Source: Actinomycetota bacterium (lineage in GTDB: Bacteria > Actinomycetota > Actinomycetes > Nanopelagicales > Nanopelagicaceae). Taken from it: a stretch of 6,748 bases of DNA. The stretch is taken from the NCBI GenBank assembly GCA_009698045.1, contig WLRE01000073.1, positions 1 through 6,748 of the forward strand, written 5' to 3'. Below the pieces are notes generated by a model. It was given only the letters and a program-made list of their open reading frames with translations, ran no database searches and had not been told where the DNA came from. Shown here piece by piece: positions 1 to 5,858 of this stretch. A program made the translations under genes and the position numbers. Position 1 is the first letter of the stretch. Every line of letters starts with the position of its first letter.

Positions 1-1
1 C

Positions 2-610
2 ACTCAGGTAAATCAACTAGCAGGAGCAGGCAGCGACTTCACTATTGAGCTTCGCCCCATGCGACAAGAGGTGCACCAGGTCGACTCTCCACCTCATCTC
101 TTGCCCGGTCCAATTGTCGGCGATATTGATTTAGGTATCTATATGCGCTCTACACCAAATGGATCAACACTTGTCGGTGGCACAGAACCTGAATGTGATC
201 CACTGGAATGGGTAGATGATCCAGATCTAGTAAATATGATTCGCACTCAAGAGAGATTTGAAGCCCAAGTTACAAGAGCGGCTCGACGCTTACCCGCACT
301 ACAAATACCGAATACACCTTCTGGAGTTGTGGGTGTGTATGACGTCGCTGCAGATTGGACGCCTATCTACGATAAAACCGATGTAGATGGATTTTATGTA
401 GCGATAGGAACCAGTGGAAATCAATTTAAGAATGCACCAGTAGTCGGTGAATTAATGGCTCAACTTATCTCTGAAGTTGAGAACGGTAAGGATCACGATG
501 CGGATCCGGTCATCTTTCATGGAGCAAGGACTGGAAATCAAATAAACCTAGGTGCCTTCTCTCGCAAACGACCATTCAACTCGGAGAGCACTAACTCTGT
601 AATGGGATGA
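2..610 (+). CDS. FAD-dependent oxidoreductase, DAO family (C-terminal part, 5' end outside window)
   Basis: The reading frame is open from base 2 to a TGA at 608-610, giving 202 visible residues. The first in-window ATG (base 59) is internal, because the frame upstream of it is open and reads as the same protein. The visible part matches the substrate/C-terminal portion of D-amino-acid-oxidase-like flavoenzymes (sarcosine oxidase beta, dimethylglycine oxidase and glycine oxidase type). It has a strand with RPMRQEVHQVDSPP (visible residues 18-31), an IYMRSTPNGSTLVGG segment, then GVYDVAADWTPI (about 111-122) followed by GFYVAIGTSGNQF (130-142). This last pair is the family's late FAD-contacting G-x-SG region. 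The N-terminal GxGxxG dinucleotide motif lies outside the window. Such enzymes oxidise amines or amino acids to imines with FAD; the actual substrate cannot be told. The tail ends in INLGAFSRKR and about a dozen further residues. The gene runs into a terminator that starts at its stop codon. Confidence 0.85.
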   Translation, partial: TQVNQLAGAGSDFTIELRPMRQEVHQVDSPPHLLPGPIVGDIDLGIYMRSTPNGSTLVGGTEPECDPLEWVDDPDLVNMIRTQERFEAQVTRAARRLPALQIPNTPSGVVGVYDVAADWTPIYDKTDVDGFYVAIGTSGNQFKNAPVVGELMAQLISEVENGKDHDADPVIFHGARTGNQINLGAFSRKRPFNSESTNSVMG

Positions 611-641
611 AAAAAGCCCCACCTTTCGGCGGGGCTTTTTT
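610..641. terminator. Bidirectional Rho-independent terminator between convergent genes
   Basis: Arms 616-623 and 628-635 form a GC-rich hairpin with a 4-nt loop, with six A on the left (610-615) and six T on the right (636-641), so each strand's transcript has a hairpin followed by a U-tract. Read on the minus strand the stem is an uninterrupted 8 bp with one G-U pair and a GAAA tetraloop. Read on the plus strand the same position (621/630) is an A-C mismatch. It lies directly after the oxidoreductase stop and 18 bases beyond the livK stop, so it should end both transcripts and be the stronger terminator for the liv operon. Confidence 0.92.
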
Positions 642-659
642 CGTTAATTACGTAGGAAG

Positions 660-1922
660 TTATCCCTTGTACTTAACCTGAGCCTTTGGATCTGTTACAG
701 GCTTTCCACCGACGACTGTGTAGACATCGAAGGTTCCTGCGCCAACATCGCCGTTCTCGTCGAAGTCAGTTTCTGACCAAGCACCCTGGTAAGAGAACTT
801 AGTACCGGCAGCAGCAGCCTTAACTGCCTTATCAAGATTCTGCCATGAGATCTTCGCTCCGGAAGGACCACCAACAGCACGGAGACCCTTTGCAAGGTCA
901 GCTGCCTTAGTGCTCTTTGCGTAGATTGAAGCCAAGCACTCAAGAACTGCTGCATCGTATGCAGCTGGATCTACGAATGTCTGTGATGCTGATGGAACAG
1001 TTGCTTCAAAAGCAGTCTTCCATGCAGCAGTTGCTGTACCTGAAGCTGCAGCTGCAGTTCCACGAACACCGTTCATGTACTTAGCTCCAACAATCTTGAT
1101 TGAGCCAGCGTTGTTGAATGACTCAGTCATGAATGTGCGCTTCTGATCCCACTTCTTAGTACGAACTAGAGCAGGTGCAACCTTTGCGAATGTCTCTTCG
1201 AAGTCAACAATGAACCAAGCTGCTGGCTTTCCAGAAACAATCTTTGTTGCATCAGAGTCGAATGTTGCTGCATTTGGGTTGTAAAGAACGGAAGTACCGA
1301 TCTTTCCGCCTGCCTTCTTCCAAGCTGTCTGGAAGACTGCTGAAAGCGCGCTACCGAATGCATCGTTACGAGCTGCAACGTTTACAAGTGCGTTCTTTCC
1401 AAATGCCTTACCCATTGCGAGAACTACAGCTTTTGCTTGTAGCGCATCAGATGGATAGTTACGGAAGAGAGTATCTCCGTCGCCAAGTGTGGAAAGTGCT
1501 GGTGAAGATGCAGCAGGGCTCATGATGAGAATGCTATTAGGAATACCGATTGCAGCAGCAGCCGCAAGAGTTGTTCCTGAAGTCATTGGACCAACAAGAG
1601 CGTTAGCTCCGTTGGAATCTACAAGCTTCTTTGCTGCTTCTACGGAAGTAGCAGGTGTTGCTTGGTCATCTTCGGTTCCAGCAACTGTGCAAGAACCAGC
1701 GACGCCAGCAGCTTGCATTGCATCGTTAACAGATGTAACGCCAAGTGCAGCAGCCTTAGCCATTGGTGGGCCGTAGGTAGCAAGTTGACCAGTAAGTGGA
1801 AGGACAATGCCGACCTTCATATCAACGCCACCTGCAGCGTTTGCACCGACGGATGATCCGACGAGTGCGCCCACTACGAGCATTGATGATGAGGCGATAA
1901 TTAATCCACGCTTCTTATTCAT
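660..1922 (-). CDS. livK: Branched-chain amino acid-type ABC transporter substrate-binding protein (LivK-like)
   Basis: This is a 420-residue extracytoplasmic binding protein of the Peripla_BP_6/LivJK family, which captures substrate and delivers it to LivHM. Residues 1-29 form a signal peptide: a basic KKR start, a hydrophobic run, and a likely type I cleavage after ANA. There is no lipobox cysteine; the only cysteines are at about 78 and 329. The mature protein opens with MKVGIVLPLTG (35-45), the standard first strand of the fold. ALVGPMTSG (108-116), the Ser/Pro-rich SPAASSP (135-141), a YDAA segment near 322-325 and a C-terminal FDENGD...VYTVVGGK block (387-407) are all typical. The ATG at 1920-1922 is chosen because an AGGAG lies just before it; an ATG five codons upstream would put that site inside the gene. 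Lys is AAG in 31 of 32 codons, suggesting high expression. It is last in the liv cluster, after a 145-bp gap. The ligand is not determinable; amino acids are the best guess. Confidence 0.92.
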   Translation of the reverse strand: MNKKRGLIIASSSMLVVGALVGSSVGANAAGGVDMKVGIVLPLTGQLATYGPPMAKAAALGVTSVNDAMQAAGVAGSCTVAGTEDDQATPATSVEAAKKLVDSNGANALVGPMTSGTTLAAAAAIGIPNSILIMSPAASSPALSTLGDGDTLFRNYPSDALQAKAVVLAMGKAFGKNALVNVAARNDAFGSALSAVFQTAWKKAGGKIGTSVLYNPNAATFDSDATKIVSGKPAAWFIVDFEETFAKVAPALVRTKKWDQKRTFMTESFNNAGSIKIVGAKYMNGVRGTAAAASGTATAAWKTAFEATVPSASQTFVDPAAYDAAVLECLASIYAKSTKAADLAKGLRAVGGPSGAKISWQNLDKAVKAAAAGTKFSYQGAWSETDFDENGDVGAGTFDVYTVVGGKPVTDPKAQVKYKG

Positions 1923-2067
1923 ATCTCTCCTAAGCATGATGTCGTCCCAGACGGGGACGGGTTCGGAGTTAGCGTAGTAGATAGAGCCCGCATGGCGTCG
2001 AGGGGTATTTGGTCACGATTTCGTTATCTTTAGAACGGTCGTCAATTTCCCGCTAGAGGGAGCGTCT
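1923..2067 (-). promoter_or_regulatory. livF-livK gap: livK leader with hairpin and possible promoter
   Basis: This 145-bp gap is the only sizeable one inside the liv cluster. Near its livK end is a perfect 6-bp inverted repeat, CGTCCC (1943-1948) and GGGACG (1954-1959) with a 5-nt spacer, about 20 bases upstream of the livK ATG. On the minus strand TTGACG (2040-2045) looks like a -35 box, but the best hexamers at 16-19 bp downstream match a -10 poorly (CGAAAT or AATCGT), so the promoter is only tentative. No hairpin with a T-tract follows livF, so read-through from livF into livK is expected. The strong codon bias of livK makes an extra promoter or an mRNA-stabilising hairpin here plausible. 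Confidence 0.4.
1927..1931 (-). promoter_or_regulatory. Ribosome binding site deciding the livK start
   Basis: On the minus strand AGGAG stands four bases before the ATG at 1920-1922 (TTAGGAGAGATATG). This favours the downstream ATG over the one at 1935-1937, which has only a poor purine stretch upstream and would add MLRRD in front of the signal peptide. Confidence 0.75.
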
Positions 2068-2799
2068 TTAGCGCTTACCGAAGTAGATGCCCACGATCTC
2101 GGGGTCTACGGCTAGGGCCTTGCCTTCGCCCTCATGACGATTCTTACCCATATCCAAGACATAGCCATAATTGGAGATTTCTAGGGCGCGACGGGCATTT
2201 TGTTCAACCATCAAGATGGTTGCGCCGGTTTCATTAATACGAACAAGTTCGTCGAAGAGCTGATCAACGAGTGCAGGAGCTAAACCAGCAGAAGGTTCAT
2301 CCAATAACAAAATATCCGGTCCAGACATTAAGGCGCGAGCAAGTGCCAACATTTGGCGTTGTCCCCCCGAGAGAGTTCCGGCGCGATCTTTCTTACGGAT
2401 AGCTAAATCCGGATACTGCTTATAGAGCTTCTCTTTGCGCTCTTCGGAAGCCACACCACCATTGCCCTTATAGCCAACATCCAAATTTTCATCGATGGTA
2501 AGAGTGGTAAAAATATTTTCGATTTGGGGAACGTATGCAATTCCAATGTCTGCCAAGTTGTGCGGTTTAGTTTTGCGAACATCTATCGCCTCGCCACTCA
2601 ATTTATGCAGAGTGATATCGCCTTGAGATACCTTTGCAATTCCATAAATTGCCTTAAGAATTGTGGATTTACCGGCACCATTAGGACCGACGATCGTAAC
2701 AATTGCGTTAGCTGGAACTTGGATCGAGACATCGTTGAGAATCTGAACATCGCCATAGCCTGCGGATACGCCTTTTAATTCAAAGAGAGGAGTTGTCAT
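2068..2799 (-). CDS. livF: Branched-chain amino acid-type ABC transporter ATP-binding protein LivF
   Basis: This 243-residue cytoplasmic ATPase powers import through LivHM as the partner of LivG. The order of motifs is complete: Walker A GPNGAGKST (38-46), Q-loop glutamine in VPQIENIF (Q92), signature LSGGQ (143-147) and Walker B ILLLDE (163-168) with EPSAGLAP following. The switch position reads VEQN rather than VEHD; a glutamine here is usual for LivF and separates it from LivG. The length is normal for LivF (about 235-245). Its ATG shares one base with the livG stop (TAATG), so translational coupling is likely; the Shine-Dalgarno upstream (AAAGAG) is weak. Codon use is unbiased (Lys AAG 9, AAA 7), unlike livK. 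The gene order and motifs make the assignment firm; only the transported substrate is uncertain. Confidence 0.95.
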   Translation of the reverse strand: MTTPLFELKGVSAGYGDVQILNDVSIQVPANAIVTIVGPNGAGKSTILKAIYGIAKVSQGDITLHKLSGEAIDVRKTKPHNLADIGIAYVPQIENIFTTLTIDENLDVGYKGNGGVASEERKEKLYKQYPDLAIRKKDRAGTLSGGQRQMLALARALMSGPDILLLDEPSAGLAPALVDQLFDELVRINETGATILMVEQNARRALEISNYGYVLDMGKNRHEGEGKALAVDPEIVGIYFGKR

Positions 2800-3572
2800 T
2801 ATGAACTCTTTCTACGAGATCCGAGATAAGCATCGATCACGACTTCATTTTCATAGATGGAATCTGGAAGACCAGAGGCAATAACAGTTCCTTGTGCCAT
2901 CACAAACACTTCATCTGAAATATTCATAACAGTCTCTAGGTCGTGCTCGACCAGCAAGAACGTAAGGCTATGTTTCGCTTTAAGAGTTTGGAGCACTTCT
3001 ACTAATTTCTCAACGAGTGCTGGATTCACGCCTGCAAAAGGTTCATCTAGGAGCAGCATGGTGGGGTTTGCCATCATTGCTCGAGCTAGATCAAGAAGTT
3101 TGCGCTGGCCACCGGAGAGAATGCCTGCATATGAATCTACAAATGATTCGAGACCGACTTGCTTCAACAGTTCTAGCGCGCGTTCTTCGGCCTGATCCTC
3201 GAAGCGCTTGCGGACCCGTGGTGTTAGCACGCGCCAGAGGCGGTCTCCCGGGTTGTCCTGCGCAGCAAGAAGAATGTTCTCCATGACACTTAAGCGTCGA
3301 ATAACTTTTGCGCCCTGAAAAGTGCGGACTAAACCTAGACGGCTAATGTCATGTGGTCGCTTCTTCGAAATTTCGGTTCCGTTGAAGGTAATAGAGCCAG
3401 AATCTGGACGAATGGCACCGCTAATAAGGTTGAAGAGCGAGGTCTTACCCGCACCGTTAGGTCCAATAATGGAGGTAACGCTTCCGCGCTTAATCGAAAG
3501 GGTCGCGTTCTCGCAAGCCCGCACGCCAGCGAAAGCTTTAGAGACGTTCTTTACTTCTAGAATATTTCCCAT
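2799..3572 (-). CDS. livG: Branched-chain amino acid-type ABC transporter ATP-binding protein LivG
   Basis: This 257-residue cytoplasmic ATPase is the second nucleotide-binding subunit of the importer. It has Walker A GPNGAGKT (37-44), Q-loop RTFQ (Q86), signature LSGGQ (152-156), Walker B MLLLDE (172-177) and a switch histidine in LVEHD (H210). It carries the longer insert after the Q-loop (about 103-130) that distinguishes LivG from LivF. I use the ATG at 3570-3572, one base after the livM stop (TAATATG). It gives MGNILEVKNVSKAF, the normal LivG N-terminus. A more upstream ATG (3603-3605) would overlap livM by 32 bases and add eleven unrelated residues. The end overlaps livF by one base. 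Confidence 0.95.
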   Translation of the reverse strand: MGNILEVKNVSKAFAGVRACENATLSIKRGSVTSIIGPNGAGKTSLFNLISGAIRPDSGSITFNGTEISKKRPHDISRLGLVRTFQGAKVIRRLSVMENILLAAQDNPGDRLWRVLTPRVRKRFEDQAEERALELLKQVGLESFVDSYAGILSGGQRKLLDLARAMMANPTMLLLDEPFAGVNPALVEKLVEVLQTLKAKHSLTFLLVEHDLETVMNISDEVFVMAQGTVIASGLPDSIYENEVVIDAYLGSRRKSS

Positions 3573-3573
3573 A

Positions 3574-4554
3574 TTACTCAAGCACCATCTCTTCCCGCTT
3601 GCCAAATATTCCTTGCGGACGCTTGAGCATTAAGTAAATAAGTACAAAACCAATAATCATGATACGCAAATATGCTCTTTGCACAGAATCAAACCAGGTA
3701 AAGGGTGGGAATTGGAAGAAGCGCGTTCCGGCATAAAGGAATCCGAAGAAAATTGCTCCCAGCGGAACGCCTTTTACGCGGGTAGCGCCACCAAGAATGA
3801 TGACCATCCAAGCAAAGAAGGTGACGATAGTTTGGAAATCTGCAGGATCGAGAATCGAGAATTCAAGTGCCCAATAAATTCCAGCAATTCCACCGATAAC
3901 TGAACCAACAATTACGGAGGAGAGGCGGAAGAGAAATACATTTTTACCTAGTGATGCAGGTACATCATCATCTTCACGGGTTGCACGGAGCACTCGTGCC
4001 CAGCTGGTCTTTTGAACCGCACCCATAATGAAGAGCAGGATGAAGGCGGTGAGCCAGACAATAAGAAGAAGTGCCATATCTCTTGAGGCAAAGCTGCCAA
4101 AGAGTGGTTCGATAGCCTGTTGAATATTTGTCAGTACTTTGTTGAATGCATCGGCATAGGAGGCAAATCCAGTTTTACTTGGAATATTTAATGAACCTTG
4201 TGCACCACCGGTAAGTCCATCCGAATTTTGAATAATGTAACGGACAATTTCAGAGAAGGCGATACTGACAATAGAGAAGTAATCGCCTCGAAGCCGAAGC
4301 GTAGTTAAGCCTAAGAAAGCCCCGCCCAGCCCGGCGACCACAACTCCTGCAAAGCAGGCGAGATATAAGTTCCAGCCATAGGTAATAACAAGAATTGCCA
4401 TCGTGTACGAAGAGAGCGCCATCATTGCGACGTGGCCGAAGTTGAGAATTCCACCAAGGCCGTATTGAACTTGCAGCCCAAGTGCAAAGATGCAGTAAAT
4501 GCCTGCCATCAATAGAACAAAGATCCAGAATCCTGGTTGGAGAAATGCGGTCAT
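3574..4554 (-). CDS. livM: Branched-chain amino acid-type ABC transporter permease LivM
   Basis: This 326-residue polytopic membrane protein forms the translocation path together with LivH. It is strongly hydrophobic, with roughly eight to ten membrane spans. LivM hallmarks are YGLGGILNFGHVAMM (31-45), LRGDYFSIVSIAFSEIVR (88-105) followed by DGLTGGAQG (112-120), the cytoplasmic coupling loop WARVLRATREDDDVPASLGKN (185-205), and the C-terminal KRPQGIFGKRE (311-321). The loop at about 121-158 between GG and the next span is polar and probably extracellular. The ATG (4552-4554) shares one base with the livH stop (TAATG), so coupled translation is likely. The length fits the shorter LivM forms found outside Enterobacteria. 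Confidence 0.94.
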   Translation of the reverse strand: MTAFLQPGFWIFVLLMAGIYCIFALGLQVQYGLGGILNFGHVAMMALSSYTMAILVITYGWNLYLACFAGVVVAGLGGAFLGLTTLRLRGDYFSIVSIAFSEIVRYIIQNSDGLTGGAQGSLNIPSKTGFASYADAFNKVLTNIQQAIEPLFGSFASRDMALLLIVWLTAFILLFIMGAVQKTSWARVLRATREDDDVPASLGKNVFLFRLSSVIVGSVIGGIAGIYWALEFSILDPADFQTIVTFFAWMVIILGGATRVKGVPLGAIFFGFLYAGTRFFQFPPFTWFDSVQRAYLRIMIIGFVLIYLMLKRPQGIFGKREEMVLE

Positions 4555-5447
4555 TAGATGCTTCTCGCTTTCACTCCGAGCAGACCTTCGGGCTTAACGA
4601 GTAAAACTAATCCGAGTGTTGCAAAGGCGACAACAGGTTTGTATGAACTTGGAATTCCGCCAAAGAGTACAGACCACGTCGACATCTCCATCACAAGTCC
4701 AAGAACCATTCCACCTAAGAGTGCGCCATACGCGTCTCCTATAGTGCCGAGCACAACTGCGGCAAAAATAGGGAGCAAGAGCGTCCATCCCATAGTGCTA
4801 TCAAATCGACCTTGAACCATTCCTTGGAATATTCCAGCGAGAGCACTAAGAACTCCGTTAATGATCCAGACGTAGCGAACAACTCGATTTACATTGATTC
4901 CTGAAACTGCCGCGAGCGAAGGATTATCTGAGAATGCTCTCATGTCTTTACCGATTGTTGTCTTTGCCATAAAAAGACCCAAGGTAATAATGGAAGAACT
5001 GGCAAGGAGAAGAACTATCAATTGCGCGGTAGCAATATTTGCACCAAAAAGTGGGAAGGTCGCAATTTCATCGATTGCATATTTGCGGCTGCCACTTGAG
5101 AAGATCATTAAAATTGCCTGGCGAAGAATAAGTGCAACTCCAGTTGCAACTAAGAAAAATGCAAGCGTTCCTGCCTTATTCTCACGCAGTCTTTTCCAGA
5201 GAACCATATCGAGTGCTAAGCCAAGTGCACAGATACCGATGATGGCGAGAAGAACAGAGAGAATAAGTGGCCAACCTTTAGAGACGCTAAAGAAAACGGC
5301 GATAAAGGCGCCAAGTGTCATGAAGTCGCCGGCCGCGAAATTTACGAGTTTGAGGACTCCATAAACCAGTGAAACGCCAACCGCAGCCATTGCAAGAATT
5401 GAGCCGGTGACTAGGCCGTTGAAGAGAAGTTGGACAAACTCAGCCAT
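4554..5447 (-). CDS. livH: Branched-chain amino acid-type ABC transporter permease LivH
   Basis: This 297-residue membrane permease is the first gene of the operon. Typical LivH features are FNGLVTGSILAMAAVG near the N-terminus (9-24), the YGVLKLVNFAAGDFM segment (29-43), the coupling loop GKDMRAFSDNPSLAAVSGIN (166-185), FAAVVLGTIGDAYGALLGG (228-246) and the C-terminal VKPEGLLG (284-291). About eight membrane spans are visible. The ATG at 5445-5447 is preceded by GAGGGG (complement of 5457-5462) with a 9-base spacer, a good ribosome binding site. No other in-frame start fits as well. It is followed by livM with a 1-bp overlap and preceded by a divergent control region shared with the small gene at 5538. 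Confidence 0.94.
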   Translation of the reverse strand: MAEFVQLLFNGLVTGSILAMAAVGVSLVYGVLKLVNFAAGDFMTLGAFIAVFFSVSKGWPLILSVLLAIIGICALGLALDMVLWKRLRENKAGTLAFFLVATGVALILRQAILMIFSSGSRKYAIDEIATFPLFGANIATAQLIVLLLASSSIITLGLFMAKTTIGKDMRAFSDNPSLAAVSGINVNRVVRYVWIINGVLSALAGIFQGMVQGRFDSTMGWTLLLPIFAAVVLGTIGDAYGALLGGMVLGLVMEMSTWSVLFGGIPSSYKPVVAFATLGLVLLVKPEGLLGVKARSI

Positions 5448-5479
5448 TGGATTGAACCCCTCTTACACACTTTTTACGC

Positions 5480-5516
5480 ACGGAGAGAAGATACTCTCGC
5501 TGTAGGTTTTTGTCTG
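5480..5516 (-). promoter_or_regulatory. Predicted livH promoter with -10 inside an inverted repeat
   Basis: On the minus strand CAGACA (complement of 5511-5516, 4 of 6 against TTGACA) is followed after exactly 17 bases by TATCTT (complement of 5488-5493, 4 of 6 against TATAAT and fitting TANNNT). Transcription would start near 5480, leaving a leader of about 33 bases that includes the livH ribosome binding site. The -10 hexamer is exactly the spacer of a perfect inverted repeat, GAGAG (5483-5487) and CTCTC (5494-5498). Such a placement would suit an operator blocking the -10, but the arms are short and the repeat may be chance. Confidence 0.5.
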
Positions 5517-5525
5517 CCATTAGTT

Positions 5526-5531
5526 TAAGAT
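5526..5531 (+). promoter_or_regulatory. Possible -10 element of the small plus-strand gene
   Basis: TAAGAT fits the TANNNT pattern and lies six bases before the GTG at 5538. Transcription could then begin on the start codon itself, giving a leaderless mRNA, which is common in actinobacteria. No convincing -35 box lies 16-19 bases upstream. An overlapping alternative, GATAAT (5529-5534), would place the start slightly inside the gene. Confidence 0.3.
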
Positions 5532-5537
5532 AATTAG

Positions 5538-5858
5538 GTGAGCACAAATGACATGGAGTTGTTCGATTTGCGGGTGGTTGTTGACCGGATCGAAGGGCGT
5601 TCAGTATGTGGGATGCAGGTTGGCGATTATTTCGAGCTGACCAATAGCGCTGAGGTTCGAATCCCTGCTGGTAAACATTTCTGTATTTATGCAATGCAGG
5701 CCGTTGCACCGCTCCTCCCAGCAAAACAGCGTCAACTTCCTGAGGGGGATTGGCTAGAGAAGGATTCATTTGTCTGCTGCCCCGATCCTGAAGAACGTTT
5801 GATAATGAAAATTGAACGAACTCGTAAAGTTTCGCTCAATTCAGAGGATTTAACTTAA
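5538..5858 (+). CDS. TIGR04076-like small protein of unknown function
   Basis: This is a 106-residue protein, or 101 residues if the ATG at 5553 is used. The pattern VVVDRIEGRSVCGMQVGDYF (13-32), then a P-A-G-KHFCIYAMQAVAPLLPA segment (43-62), then VCCPDPEERLIMKIER (79-94) is that of the TIGR04076 family. These are roughly 90-residue cytoplasmic proteins with a VGD-x-F turn, a CIYA helix and a CPDPE motif; I know of no assigned function. Cysteines fall at 24, 49, 80 and 81. There is no signal peptide or membrane span. Two starts are possible. GTG 5538 has no Shine-Dalgarno upstream but sits right after a -10-like TAAGAT. ATG 5553 has AGGTGA (5536-5541), complementary to the 16S rRNA end, 11 bases upstream, which is rather long. 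Both give the full family domain. The gene is divergent from livH and convergent with the aldo/keto reductase, with which it shares four bases. Confidence 0.78.
   Translation: MSTNDMELFDLRVVVDRIEGRSVCGMQVGDYFELTNSAEVRIPAGKHFCIYAMQAVAPLLPAKQRQLPEGDWLEKDSFVCCPDPEERLIMKIERTRKVSLNSEDLT

Noticed and set aside
1923..1937. Upstream ATG extending livK by five residues
   Set aside because: The AGGAG ribosome binding site falls within this extension, directly before the ATG at 1920-1922, and the signal peptide starts more naturally with MNKKR.
2200..2205. Glutamine instead of histidine at the switch position of LivF (VEQN)
   Set aside because: This is the normal state in LivF proteins and not a sign of an inactive ATPase.
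3573..3605. Upstream ATG extending livG by eleven residues into livM
   Set aside because: The added residues are unrelated to LivG N-termini, and the ATG one base after the livM stop gives the standard beginning.
4894..5364. 156-codon plus-strand ORF opposite livH, and other antisense ORFs over the liv genes
   Set aside because: They mirror well-recognised transporter genes, show no family features of their own and lack ribosome binding sites; they are frame shadows.
660..5447. The liv cluster as a novel system
   Set aside because: All five subunits are present, with intact motifs and common sizes; it is a standard HAAT-type importer, and only the gene order and control regions are worth comment.
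5440..5520. 26-codon minus-strand ORF (MADKNLQREYLLSV...) overlapping the livH start, a possible leader peptide
   Set aside because: It begins upstream of the predicted livH transcription start, has no ribosome binding site, and contains no run of Leu, Ile or Val codons as an attenuation leader would.
5654..5664. GGTTCGAATCC, identical to a tRNA T-arm core
   Set aside because: The flanks do not form a T-stem beyond the central pairs, no acceptor or anticodon stem is found, and the stretch lies inside the conserved part of the TIGR04076-like gene.
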